From the NCBI GenBank assembly GCA_033398695.1, contig CM065814.1, positions 79,440,358-79,504,357 on the forward strand: 64,000 nt of DNA. The letters run 5' to 3'. The notes beneath the pieces were generated by a model. That model was not told the DNA's origin. It searched no databases and saw only the letters and a list, made by a program, of their open reading frames with translations. Shown here piece by piece: positions 21,312 through 33,047 of this stretch. The position numbers were made by a program, and so were the translations under genes. Positions within the stretch are counted from its first letter, which is position 1; each line of letters starts with the position of its first letter. This DNA comes from Orobanche coerulescens. Its lineage: Eukaryota; Streptophyta; Magnoliopsida; Lamiales; Orobanchaceae.

Positions 21312-21316
21312 AAAGT
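21312..21316 (+). repeat. Target-site duplication AAAGT, left copy (S2)
   Basis: AAAGT before the S2 5' LTR matches AAAGT at 48960-48964, after the end of the split 3' LTR more than 27 kb away. This proves that S2 and everything inside it is one insertion into S1. Confidence 0.85.
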
Positions 21317-22588
21317 TGATGGGATAAACAATCATGTATCTTGTTTGGATAATGGCCATCATACAACAAAAGAGTCAAAAATAGTTGAAATGTCGCTAAG
21401 TATGGAAACTGTCTGGAATCTCCATACAGCCCAGTCCATACAGCACTGAAGATCTCATATAGTCTGTCCTACAAAGCCTACAGCTACAGGAAAAGACAAT
21501 GCGTCGGATACAGCAGTCATCCGGTGAGATGTTTTACTTGGGAAAAGTAAAACACATCCGAAAAGACCGATTAAAGAATGCTTTAAACCATTGTGAAATA
21601 CACTTTGTTTATTCATAAAGTATTTACAGTTAAAGCATCATTTATTGCTGATAGGACAGCATTTAATGCAGCCGAAGTGAGACAAGTTTGAATGCGCTGA
21701 AGAGCATTTAATGCAAAGTCAAAAAGAATGTCTGAAGCATTAAATGTGATCTGCTTTAATTTAAATATTCAGCAAGCCGCCAATCAGAGACGTCAACATC
21801 TCACCTACCTGCAACGGCTACATTTATAACGAATGCATTTTTCAAAGGTTATAAATACCCCCAAGCCAGAGGACTTACAAGTGATACGAAGAATTCATAT
21901 ATCGCAAAAGCTCTAACAGATTACTCTGACATTCTAGCGATTACAACATAGTATATTTCGTGAGCATACAACAAGTATTTAAGCAAAGAAATATACAAGT
22001 ATTCAATGCGAACAACACAACATACATCAAACGTATATCAAAGATCAAGCTGCTATTCAGATAATTCTACCTTTACTATTGAGATAATCATCACCCATGT
22101 GTGGACTATAGATCCTTGCGCATTCCGACCTATGTGGGAAGAATAACATTATAGACTAAGCTTCAAATTGTGTGTAAAGAAGCAAGTCAAAGAAAGAGCT
22201 CAAGCCAATCTGTATGAACGGAAAAAAGAGTAAGTCCCTGTAATAATCTGTGTTAATGTTACAGAGACAAGGTTTAGTTATAGTCCGTAGTGATTATAAT
22301 AAACGTTTTTACTCCTGTGTGGAGGATCAGTAGACGTAGAGGGGTTTACCTCGAACTACTTTAAATTGTGTGTTATTTACCTTCTGTCCTTGTTGTTTTC
22401 ATAACTGTGATTTATACAAGTATACATTGCAAAACCATGTACACACCAAGCAAACAGGAGAACACCTAGTTTCTGTATTTACAGCAACTCACACTTAAAC
22501 TTCCACTACGCAAACCCACTTTAGAAAACCGTACCACTTGTAGTTCTATCTCTTTCCAAGCAGTATATTGTATACTTAGTGGCCAACA
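21317..22588 (+). repeat. 5' LTR of S2 (1272 bp)
   Basis: Starts TGATGGGATAAAC and ends TTAGTGGCCAACA, followed by the PBS. TATA box TATAAATA at 21850-21857. Upstream of it are three copies of the near-palindrome GCATTTAATGC (21659, 21704, and 21737 as GCATTAAATG). Compared with the 3' copy there are many substitutions and small indels, an older age than D or the Athila-like element. Confidence 0.88.
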
Positions 22589-22590
22589 AG

Positions 22591-22606
22591 TGGTATCGGA
22601 GAGGTT
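22591..22606 (+). promoter_or_regulatory. Primer-binding site of S2 (iMet type)
   Basis: TGGTATCGGAGAGGTT begins two bases after the LTR end. TGGTATC(A/G)GAG is the initiator tRNA-Met complement used by most plant Copia elements. Confidence 0.85.
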
Positions 22607-22695
22607 GATTCTATAAAGAATCATTTGTATTTAACCTAATCAGATCCAAAAATCACTAACTTTTGAAAACAGTCTTATCTTTCCTATTTTCTCTA

Positions 22696-24990
22696 ATGGA
22701 TACCTCAATGATAAACAAGGTACCTGTGTTTTAGATTAACGAGTTTGATGACTAGAGAATCAGGATGGAAGCCCATCTTGCTGCCATGCATGAGGAGATG
22801 ATATTTGTCATCCAAGAAGGCCCTATAAAGATAATGAAGGTTAATCCTGCCGCAAGAATAAAAGGACAACCTCATGCTGAAATGCTCAAGAAGGAGCGTG
22901 AGCAATGGACGATCGACGATCACAAGCGTGCGAACCTCGACAATGTTGCTAAGAATGCGCTGTTTATCACTCTTGACAAAGGCGCATTCTCGAAGGTAAA
23001 GAGCTGTAAGATAGCTAAGTAAATCTGGGAGAAACTCAAGATGATTTGCGAGGGAACTGAGCTCTCAAAAGAAAATAAAATTACAAAACTTACTCAGCAA
23101 TTTGAATCCTTTGAAATGAAATCTTCCGAAACTCTTGAGGAGCTTGACCTCAGATTCACTGGCATTGTTGGTGAACTTGAAGCATTGGGTAAAGTGTATA
23201 CCCAAAAGGAGAAAAACTTGAAAATCTTTTGATCACTCCCTGCCCGATGGGACATTAAGACTACAGCTATGCGTGTGTCGTGTAATCTTAATGATATTTA
23301 TACTTTCAACTTATTCTCTGACCTCAAAGCTTTCGAGTACGATATTGACAGGAGAGAGAAAGCCGAAGAGTCATCTACCAAGACTACAGCACTGGCTGTT
23401 GTATCTGATAGGAGACACAGCTCCACACCTAGAACATCCAAGTCTGCCCACAAGACTGTTGACGGTGATGATGATATCTTGTCACAAGATGAAATGGCCC
23501 TTCTCATGCAAAAATTCAAAAGTTCATCAAACTGTCTGGAAAGACTTCCTTCAGGCCCAATCCGTTTCACAAGGTAAGTTCCGAATATTTTTCTTCTGGT
23601 GATTCTAACCTGTGCTACAACTGTAGGAAATCAGGGCACTATGCAAATAAGTGTCCTCATCCGAAAGTGCAAAAGTTGTCAGAAGCCGAGCAACAAGAAA
23701 AGGATGAAAGGAGGGCATGTTTGGAAAAACAAGCTCAAGGCCCTGATTGGTGAATCAGAAGCCTCGCCCGCATCAACAAAAACCTATGAGTGTCGTCAGG
23801 CAGTCACTGATAGTGACTCGTCCGATGATGAGATCGAAGATAAAGCCTATATGTGCTTTATGGCTAAAGAAGTACAGGACGACAAAGCATGCGATGATGA
23901 GGTGAGCTCAACATAAAATGCTCCTGTAAATGCATCTCATACTTTTGAAAACATGATGAATGAGTTCAAAACATTCAAAAGGCACATGAGATTCTGAAAT
24001 GAGAAAACATACAGCTCAAACTTTCAAACTTAGAGCTAAAAGAACAAAATGACTTGCTGAAAAATAACTACGGAAATATGTTCATCGATTGCGAAAACAG
24101 CAAGGTCACATTTGAAAAACTTATGGAAAGTAATCATCAACTTTCTAAAGATCTAAATGAGACCAAGTCTTATAGTGAAAGCAAGACAAATGATTATGCT
24201 TTGCTCGAAGCCAAAGTAAAAACTCTCGAGAAGCGAGAAGGAAAATTAGATACCATCTTGAAATCATTCGAGAAATCCTCTAAACGGATGGAAGAAATTC
24301 TAGGCACCAGGCAACATGCCCATGATAAAAGTGGCTTAGGATATAACTCATTCTCCAACAAAGGGAAAACTAGTACGGTGTTCGTCAGGGGTGTGGAACC
24401 CATTCCTGTACCTGAAGAGACCACAAGTCCCGTAAAGGTAATAGTAGTCTCACGTACAGCAAAGGCTGCCATTCCGCCACCAGGTTCATATCACAGATAG
24501 TGGAAACCTCAGACTCAAGGACCTGTAAGGCGTAACAAACAGCATTCTCCCCGAGCATATCAAAAACGCCAACAGCCATTTAGAAAGAAGGTTGTATCTA
24601 AATATCAAAGGCCTGAACAGCAGCACTTCCAACAGTACAGTGTGCCTAGATATTGGATACAGGAGCCCCGATATCCATCCAGAAAGAAGGTCGCCGTGCA
24701 GTATAATCAACAACTCTGGGAATCCAACTGGAGACCCAGAAGGCAAGCTGTAAGGCCTAAGAAAATGGCTCCACCTCCGAGATGGAAATCGTATTGGAAT
24801 AATAATAATATCCCTCGACTTTACATGCATAATTACCAAGGTTACAGTGACTATGTGCCTGCCCCAAGTAGACATTGCAAAACTAGACCAGAAGTAACCT
24901 ACTGTAAACTAATTGCTGTTAGGAAAATTTGGGTACCAAAAGGCACTAACATTCATGGACCTAACAATCAAAGGGGACCTAAATATACTT
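22696..24990 (+). pseudogene. gag: S2 gag, with stops and frameshifts
   Basis: The start ATG is at 22696 (MDTSMINKVPVF, then a TAG). Capsid pieces follow: AAMHEEMIFVIQEGPI, KNALFITLDKGAFSKVKSCK, KITKLTQQFESFEMKSSETL and KAFEYDIDRREKAEE. The zinc knuckle CYNCRKSGHYANKC (CX2CX4HX4C, intact) is at about 23611-23652. As in other SIRE elements gag goes on past the knuckle: an acidic stretch, then a coiled-coil region (24054-24350, with KVKTLEKREGKLDTILKSFE) and a basic Trp/Arg/Pro-rich tail with KIWVPKGTN near 24930. About six stops or frame changes are present. Confidence 0.85.
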
Positions 24991-25009
24991 AAATTCTGTA
25001 CCTGCAGGA

Positions 25010-26560
25010 TATCAAAGAAGAGAACATATGGAACTTTGACAACGGATGTTCTCGGCACATGACAGGAGATATCAGCAAGCTGTCAGACTATGTAGATGGT
25101 CGTGGTCCAAACATGCGCTTCGATGAGAAGTCCAAAAGAAGAAAAAGAGGGAATGGAACCCTGCTTGTAGGAAAATTCAAAGTCACCGACGTAGCTTATG
25201 TTGAAGGCTTACAGTACAATCTACTTAGTATTAGCCAGTTCTGTGATAAACAGTTCTCGGTGAAATTCTATATAGATCACTGTAGAGTGAAGAACATCTT
25301 GACCAAAGAAGTGGTTCTCATAGGAAGCAGTCCAGGTAATATGTATATTGCTGATTGGAAGCCTACAAGCTCCGCAATTCCATGTTTTGTTTCCGAAGGC
25401 ACTGCAGATCAAAACTGGCTATGGCACAAGAAGATGTCACACATCAACTTCAAGACGATCAACAAACTCGCCAGACAAGGAATGGTTAGAGGCTTGCCCG
25501 ATGTGTCATTCTAAAAGGATAGCATCTGTGGACCCTGTCAGAAAGGCAAACAAGTCAAATCTACTTGAAAAGAAAATCATACTTGTCCACTCACAAAGTT
25601 TTGGATATACTACATATGGACCTTTATGGTCCTGTAGACCCTGTAAGTTTGGGAAGTAAGAAATATTGACTAGTTATTGTTGATGATTTCTCCAGGTATG
25701 CTTGGACAATCATTCTAAGCAAGAAGAAAGAAAACACAACAAAATTGCCTGATCACCTGAGAAAGCTTCAGAATGAGAAAGTGTTGAGTATCATGTCCAT
25801 TCGTTCTGACAGGGGTACTGAATTCATTAACCGCTTTATAGAGAAATACTGTATGGATAATGGAATACTCAGCAGCCCGGACTTCTCAACAAAATGGTGT
25901 TACCGAGCGAAAGAACAGGATGCTCAAAGAATCCACAAGAACCATGATCTCCGCAAGCAAGTTACCGCAGCGATTCTGGGGCGAAGCAATAAATACAGCG
26001 TGCAATACACAAAACCATTGTATTATCAACAAGCATCAGAACAAAACAGCCTATGAGGTATGGAATAATAGAACTCCTTTAGTTTCATACTTTCACATCT
26101 TTAGATATCGGTGTTATGTTCTGAATAATGGAAAAGATCAACTCAAGACTTGAGGGAAAGTCTACTAACTATGGGGCTACTCTACCTGGCGACAAGAAGT
26201 CGGATGAAGAGATATTTGTAGGATATTCCTCTGTTAGCAAGGCTTTCAGAATCTTTAACAAAAGGAAGCTGACAATCGAGGAATCTGTACATGTAGTGTT
26301 TGATGCACCTCACCATGATCCTATAGGAGTAGAAGACCTAACCCAGAATATCCAAACACTCTCCATCAATGACCCTAGAACTCCAAAAGAGCCTATCGTA
26401 GACTTAGAGATCAACCTTGCAGCTGTAAGAACAGAGGTAGTTGAAGCTGATGATGTACAAGCTGAAGCCGAAACTACAACACCACAAGATACAGTACGGG
26501 ACACAGAACTAGAACCTGACAGGAGATGGTTGAAAGATGGCCCACAGTAATTAATCATAG
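25010..26560 (+). pseudogene. pol: S2 protease and integrase, degenerate
   Basis: The protease core reads WNFDNGCSRHMTGDI near 25029; the family has D-S-G, so the residue after the catalytic Asp is Asn. The 25059-25514 frame includes YVEGLQYNLLSISQFCDKQF and the integrase zinc-finger start WLWHKKMSHINFKTINKLAR. After a stop the CGPCQKGKQV cysteines follow at about 25530. The core is read in other frames: SIRSDRGTEFINRFIEKYC, TSQQNGVTERKNRMLKESTR (catalytic Glu kept) and QRFWGEAINTACN. The C-terminus (26200-26550) includes SKAFRIFNKRKLTIEESVHV and an acidic linker. At least five frameshifts or stops interrupt it. Confidence 0.87.
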
Positions 26561-26599
26561 GAGACATTGATGCTGGTGTATCTTCCTGAAAAAGAATAC

Positions 26600-27620
26600 A
26601 GAGTACAAGGAACTGTATTGTGTGCGCAAGAATTCAAATCTGAGAAATCTCCATTTCTGTAAGGAAATCTCAAGCTGAACTTAGGATACTAGCTATGTGC
26701 ACCCTAGCCGTATTCTTAGCTCAATCCGAACCTGTTTCTACCAATGATGCTTTGAATAATTCTCACTGGATCACTTCTATGGAAGAAGAGCTTAACGGTT
26801 TCGAAAGAAACAATATATGGTATCTAGTACCTAAACTGATCATCACGATGTAATTGGAACCAAATGGATATTTAGAAACAAGAAGGATGAAAATGTACTT
26901 GTTATTAGGAACAAATTCCGTCTAGTCGCACAAGGCTACAGATAGGAAAAAGGCATAGACTATGATGAAACATTTGCCCCTGTAGCCAGATTAGAAGCCA
27001 TCAGGATATTTCTATCCTTTGCCGCCCATAAAAGCTTTATAGTATATCAAATAGACGTTAAGAGCGCATTCCTGAAAGGAGACCTCGCTGAAGAAGTCTA
27101 TGTTGAACAACCACCAGGGTTTTCCAACACTGAAGGTGGAGACCTAGTATACAGACTACGGAAAGCTCTGTATGGACTTAAGCAAGTACCTAGAGTGTGG
27201 TATGAAACCCTATCCCTGTACCTTACAAATAACGGAATTGAAAAAGGTGTTGTGGACAAGACTCTATTTAAGATGCAAGAAGGTGATGACCTGTTAATGG
27301 TATAAATATATGTCAATGATATTATATTTGGTTCTACTAACCTTATTTTATGTCAAATGTTCGCTCATCTCATGCAAAGTAAATTTGAAATGAGTATGAT
27401 CGGGGAACTTAGTTATTTTCTAGGATTGCAGGTAAAACAGTTGCTACAGGAATCTTCATCAACCAAGAGAAGTACAACAAGGAGCTACTCAAAAAGTTTG
27501 GGATGAATAACTCCAAATCCTCGTCAAACCCCATGAGCACTTCCGTGCAAATTAGTGCTGACGAAACTTGAATAGGAAGCTAATTGGCTCACTCCTGTAC
27601 CTAATGGATAGAAGGCCAGA
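26600..27620 (+). pseudogene. pol: S2 reverse transcriptase with YVND in place of YVDD
   Basis: Recognisable blocks: [88 protein letters not shown] (first catalytic Asp kept), [20 protein letters not shown] and the active-site box near 27309, which reads IYVNDIIFG. The second catalytic Asp is Asn, and the codon for the residue just before this block is a stop (TAA). Both changes are C-to-T or G-to-A transitions, one in a former CG. The end (FLGLQVKQ, then frameshifted) leads into RNase H. Not functional. Confidence 0.88.
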
Positions 27621-28395
27621 TATCCAATTTGTTGTAGGAGTGTGAGCTCGGTACCAAGTAGCACGTAAGGAGTCACACTTCACAACATCCAAATGAACCC
27701 TTAAGTACGTCAAAGGAACAGTTGATGCAGGATTGTGGTATCCTAAGGAATGAGGATTTGATTTGGTTGGCTACAGCGACTCGGATCTTGGAGTCTGCAA
27801 GTTGGATAGGAAGAGTACAAGCGGTACTTGTCACTTTCTTGGACCTAGACTTGTGTCCTGGTTTAGTAAGAAGCTGGCCAACTTGTTTTCTACAGCTGAA
27901 TCGGAATACTATGCTGTTGGAAGTTGCTGTATGCAGATTCTCTGGATGCAACAACAGTTATCATATTATGGAATCAGTGCCATAGAAACACCGATCATGT
28001 GTGATAGCACGAGCGCAATTACAATAATGCACAATCTTGTATTGCACTCGCAAGATAAGCACATTGATATGAAGCATTACTTCATCTGGAATTATGTTGA
28101 GAATAAGGATGTTCGAATCGAGAAAGTTCATACAGATATCCAGTTAGCCGACATCTTTACAAAACTTCTCAGCACACCCAGATTTTATATGCTTCGACAA
28201 GAATTGGGAATGCTACAGCTTGACTCCCTATTAGTTTTTACACTTTTACTAATTATTGATGGGGAATGCTGTAAGACCCAAGAATACAGTATCCACGTTA
28301 ATAAATTATACACTCCGAACAAGTCAGATCTTACTGTAAGAAAAAGGTACAAAACCTTCATACAGCTGACGTGTGCATTAATTAAGGGGGAATAA
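27621..28395 (+). pseudogene. pol: S2 RNase H
   Basis: From about 27745 one frame stays open to 28395: DLVGYSDSDLGVCKLDRKST, SGTCHFLGPRLVSWFSKKLA, STAESEYYAVGSCCMQILWM, CDSTSAITIMHNLVLHSQDK and HIDMKHYFIWNYVENKDVRI, then TDIQLADIFTKLL. The catalytic residues Asp (YSDSD), Glu (AESEY) and Asp (CDST) of Copia RNase H are kept. This is the best-preserved domain of S2. The frame runs past the usual end through about 70 codons of former spacer to a TAA at 28393, next to a purine-rich TTAAGGGGGAATAATG. Confidence 0.88.
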
Positions 28396-28979
28396 TGTAT
28401 GACCCATAAATATAGTATTCATCCAAACATGGATGTAAGAATTGAATCTTCTATGTACCTTTTAAGGGGGAACGCTTTATTATTCTCGGATACAGCACAT
28501 ATTCTTGGGACATCAATTAAACTTATATTATTTTATTCATACTGTAAACAGTTTTAGTCTACGTGCACTGTTTTAAAATTCAAACGTTTTATCTTTAATG
28601 ATTTAAATGACATCTAGACTGTATTACCTCAAACACCGCGATATTAATGATTTCAAAATCGCCGTTTCATGCAATGAAGGTGAAGAACTGTCAGAAGTGG
28701 GACCGGTTGTCATTTCAAAAATGGATGTATAAGATGTACCAGTTACTCTAAGTTCATCATGTTCGTTCTTTTAAAAGACAATTCCCATGTCTTAAATCTG
28801 ACCGTTCACTGTATGTAACCCTAATCCTCCCTGCACACTATCAAAGGACTGTATCTTGCTCCCTTTAACTCTTTACTCTTTCTGCAAAATCAAACGAGTC
28901 CAGAGAAAACAGCCTACATACTCTGCAAATTTTCTGCACTTTTTCTTTGTGTTTCTTCAAATCCTTTCTCTGCCAATCA
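28396..28979 (+). other. Spacer between pol and env-like region of S2
   Basis: About 580 bp without ORFs. Two purine tracts resembling a PPT occur, AATTAAGGGGGAATA (ending 28395) and TTTTAAGGGGGAACG (near 28461). The same spacer in S1 spans 21110-21316 and 48960-49320, where CTTAAATATGACCGTCCA parallels S2 CTTAAATCTGACCGTTCA. Confidence 0.6.
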
Positions 28980-31900
28980 ATGTCAACTTCACAGACTTCC
29001 TCTCAATCCCTGAAGAAGAAGGAATCCATCATCGATGGGCGAATCTTCGCCAGATATATTGTCATGGAAAGAGTCCACGTTAAAACTGAAGACATTGATG
29101 GTATGGAACTGGTCGTTTCCAGAATCAAGCAACAAGGCTTATACCGCCTTGGAAGTCAACATACTGAGCTCTACGACGAGCATATTGTTGAAGAATTCTA
29201 TCTTGATGCCACCATCAACTTCTTTTACCTGAAAATAGGAGGAGATGTCTCTGACATCACCGCTACTGTTCGCAGTATTGAAGTTTCTGTGAACCAAGAG
29301 CTGCTGGAAAACTTATTCAGGCTGCCGTTCGATGGCCTGAGAATGGAGGAACTTGAGACCTTTGGGTCGGAAGAACTATTGACAGCCTACTAGGGGCTGT
29401 TCATAGGTGATGGTTCAGACAAGAACATTCACCCATCATGCCATAAGAAATTTTTTTGCCACCGTACGTGTATCTGCACGATTTTTACTTCCTAGTTATT
29501 GAGAATCGAACTGGAGCATTTGAAATGTGCACGAATCTTCGCTTTAGGATGATGGTAGCCATCATGTCGGCGAAAGGGTTAACTAGTGCCAAATTCTTTT
29601 GAAGAGGATACAGGAGGAGGCCGCCAAGCTGGTAACTCAGAAGAAATCCTCTGGCCTCATCCTTAACTACATCCTCACTCACTGTGGTGTGCCGCAGTCT
29701 CGAAGTGCCAAGAAGATTAGCCCTGGAAAATTAATAGGTGGGAGCAAGCCCACTGTCTTTAACAGAGACGGACTATTCTCTAGCAGGCCTCATCCCCAGA
29801 CTATGCCTATTTATGATGATCCCAGGGATGTTACTATCAAGGCTGTGCGTGAGGAGAAGAAGAAGCGAAAGAGGAGTGTCTCACACAGCAAGTCACCACA
29901 TGCTGTAGAGAAGGCAAAGAAGAAGTTGAAGAAAGCTTCTAAGGCTAAAGCAACAGTGGCTATAGCGGTCATTGTAGATGTCCCGACGGTTCAACCCGCT
30001 GTACAAATCCTTAAGGGCGCAGTCCCTTCGGAAGTAGTTGATGCGCATAAAGCAGATCCCGAACTAGTGGCTGCTATGACGGATGAACAACTATTTTCCA
30101 AGTTAGAGGGCCTGGCGAGTCGGCTGCCCCCACGGAGCCAAAGGCCACCCCTCTTGTAAGGGAATCCACACTCATAGAGGATCCCTCTCTCATCAGGGTA
30201 CCAACCCCTGTTAGGGATTCCTCTCCCATCAAGGTACCAACCCCTATTAGAAATCCCACTCCAATACAGGATTCCACATCTGTTGCGGATGCAATCCATA
30301 TAGTAGACCCTACTACTGTAAGGAGTCCCTCCCCATCAGTGCTAATCAATGAAACTCTTCTCCAGGTACAAATTGAACTAGCCTACGAGCGCTTTGTAAC
30401 TTGAAAAAAATACAGGGTCACCCCGTACGACGACCTATACAACTAGGAAGAGTGGAAGGAGGAAGAGCTTTTTGTTCAGGAGTACACGGACACCCAGAAT
30501 ATCGAAGTCTTGATTCAATGGGAGAATCAATTTTGCCGAGAGATGATTACAAATTTCTACCTGGCAAAAGAGAAGGCTCGATTGAAAGGGAAGTCCCAAT
30601 CCGATGACAAATCTCATTCTAACATCCATAAATCCGATCCCGACTCTGATGCCGCCGATGATGCTCTACAGGCTTGTCTGAGGATTAGCCACGAAGAGGC
30701 AAGGGAAGGAGAAATGGCTCGTATGCAAGGCAAACATGGTCAGGGGATCTCCGAAAGACATCAGTCCCCTTCCCCTCAAAAATAAGCTGCTCAAGAAAAA
30801 CAGGAGGATTCAGTCCCTCCTGTATAGCAAACCATTTCTGAACAGGCACCCCAACCAGTCTCAGATCATCAAGAAGAAGCCTGCGCCATCCAGCAAGAGA
30901 AATCAGTCCCTCTTTCGGAGCAGGCGGAAGTTGAGAGTTGGCAGGAGGATTCAGTCCCTCCTGTACTCCCGACTACAGAAAATCAGGCTAAACAGGAGGA
31001 ATTAGTCCCTCCTGTCCCCGAGACTGAACCAACAGCACCCTCTGTTGTTCCATCTTAAGATGCCCCTGCATCTCCCATCTCTATGAGCTCAAAATCTGGT
31101 TCGGATGATGGTTTCCTTCCAGGTGACAGACCATGACGCCCTCATCACAATGTGGTTCTCCGTCAACTCAACAAACCAGTGGATTCCAAAATCGCACATC
31201 CTGGCTCCCCGCGCACCGAGGCCAAGCTCGAGTAACTCCATGCAGTCGGCCGACGGACAGTATTCCTGCAGGACGCAGTAAAGGCATTGTATGATGTTGG
31301 CAAGGAACTTGATTGGATGCGAGAGACTGCCCTAGATGATCTCTCTGATCTGAAGACAGCACTCTCCAAATTGGAGAACGCGTTTTGCCTAATGTCAAAT
31401 GTATTGTGGCAAGCGTTTACTCAACTGAAACAACATCAAGACAAAATCCTGAAGCAAGAGCAGGAGAAGCTCAGAATCGCCGAAGCCAAGACAGTCGCTG
31501 CCCTTAAAGAGACCGGTATCAGATTGACTGACCATGATCATAATAATGATGACGTCTCTCTGGTGTTCGGTACTCTAGTCGACAAAACCAATTCTCTAGA
31601 GACCAAACAGGAAAATGCAATGAAAACTTGGATGAAATTCATTCTAAGGTGTCAGGAATTGATGATGCCTAAAAGGGGGAAGAAACAAGAGAGGCTGAAA
31701 GGAAATGGAGGCTGGAAAGAGAGCAAGAGATGGAGGTTGCTCTCGAAGAAAGTGTTGCTACTACAATAGGCCGTCTGGACGCGCCTACAAGAAGATACAT
31801 GGTATCTGGTTCTCGTACTGAGTTCTATGATCCCAACGTTCCTTGGAAGAACAGCCTGCATAAACCATCCGAGATTCCTTTGCCCACCAATCGATAGCCT

Positions 31901-32251
31901 ACAACTGAAGAAATAAAGGACTCGAGGAAAAACGAACTAATGAGGTACTTCGTTAAACTCATCATGGAGTCCTCCATGTTCAACAAGTTCAAGACGTTGG
32001 CGGATGCTGCAGACGAATTCACGAGGACTCTAGCAGATGGAAAGCTTCATATGCAATTACTGAAGAAATTAAGGCACCAAAAAGGTGATCGGCTAACCCA
32101 TCCAGATGACTGGATACTTGCTTTCGACCAATCTGCTGAAAGAAGAGCTATCTACCGGGATCAAGGCAAGGATTCGCTAGTTAATTGGTGGAAAGGGACC
32201 GAGAATGATCCTGACATGAGACCTTGGAGGCATTCTCAGTACAGGAATTAG
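28980..32251 (+). pseudogene. S2 env-like region (SIRE ORF after pol), with stops
   Basis: An ATG at 28980 opens a 138-codon frame (MSTSQTSSQSLKKKESIIDG, FARYIVMERVHVKTEDIDGM, GLYRLGSQHTELYDEHIVEE) that stops at 29393. After frame changes it goes on with a Lys-rich segment (29599-30159: KKKRKRSVSHSKSPHAVEKA), a Pro/Ser/Thr-rich segment with short VPTP(V/I)R repeats (30170-30340), an acidic segment, three QEDSVPPV-type repeats (30800-31015), a coiled-coil stretch (31287-31600, with FTQLKQHQDKILKQEQEKLR) and a C-terminal block (31940-32251, MESSMFNKFKTLADAADEFT). This order matches the env-like ORF of SIRE elements. I see no clear signal peptide or membrane segment; the role is unknown. Confidence 0.75.
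30801..31014 (+). repeat. Repeated GGAGGATTCAGTCCCTCC block in the env-like region
   Basis: Copies start at 30801, 30942 and 30993 (CAGGAGGATTCAGTCCCTCCTG or a close variant), with a partial at about 30901. Each is itself a dyad (AGGAGG...CCTCCT) and encodes QEDSVPPV or QEELVPPV. Confidence 0.8.
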
Positions 32252-32744
32252 CTTGTCTGAACCTTCTCACTGTATTTGTTCCTTAGGCTAGAAATTGTAG
32301 TATGCATTTTCTTGTTTGTTGTCTTCTCTATTTCGAGAATTTGTAATTTTTCCAGATTATCAATAAAAATTTGTTCTCTTAAAAGATTACAGCTCATAAC
32401 CTACGCTTACTGTTTTTACTGTTTGATTACGAATTTATTTACTGCAAACGAACAGTATAGAACTGTCTTACATCTGTAAAAAGTTGTCTGCAAACAGTTC
32501 ATAAGTTAAGTTGCATTCAACCTAGGCAAACATTGTAAGATTGTGCCTACGCACCAATTATAAGTTTAAAGTTGTAATACACACCCCTGTAGATTTCTCA
32601 ATTTCTTAGAACTTGCCTGCGAGCAGTTCACATTTTTAGACTAAGTACTGAAGATCAGACTATTTGATAGAAGACCAAGAGTCAGCCTCTCTGAATCAAG
32701 AAGTTATCTTGAAGAAGTTTTGGCATTATCAAAAAGGGAGAAAT
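32252..32744 (+). other. 3' untranslated region and polypurine tract of S2
   Basis: AT-rich, no ORF of note. It ends in AAAAAGGGAGAAAT (32731-32744), which abuts the 3' LTR and is the likely polypurine tract. Confidence 0.6.
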
Positions 32745-33047
32745 TATTGGGATAAAAATCATGTATCCTGTTCTGATAATGGCCATCATACAGCAAAGGA
32801 GTCGAAAAGAGTTGAAATGATGTTAAGTAAGGAAACTGTCTGGAATCTCCATATAGCCCCCTCCATAAAACACTGAAGATATTATATAGTCTATCCTACA
32901 GATCCTATAGCTACAGCAAAAGACAATGCATCGGATACAGCAGTCATGCTGTAAGATGTTTTACTTGGGAAAAGTTAAACACATCCGACAGGACAGATTA
33001 AAGAATGCTTTAAACTATTGTGAAATACATTTTATTCGTAAAGTATT
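32745..33047 (+). repeat. 3' LTR of S2, left part (split by element D)
   Basis: Starts TATTGGGATAAAAATCATG, matching the 5' LTR start, and runs to ...TAAAGTATT at 33047, where D is inserted. The rest is at 47982-48959. Confidence 0.88.
33043..33047 (+). repeat. Target-site duplication GTATT, left copy (element D)
   Basis: GTATT before the D 5' LTR is repeated at 47982-47986 right after the D 3' LTR; the S2 LTR sequence then continues in register with the 5' LTR. Confidence 0.92.

Noticed and set aside
28980..32251. A true viral envelope gene in S2
   Set aside because: Position and family usage give the name env-like, but no signal peptide, transmembrane span or fusion peptide is evident.
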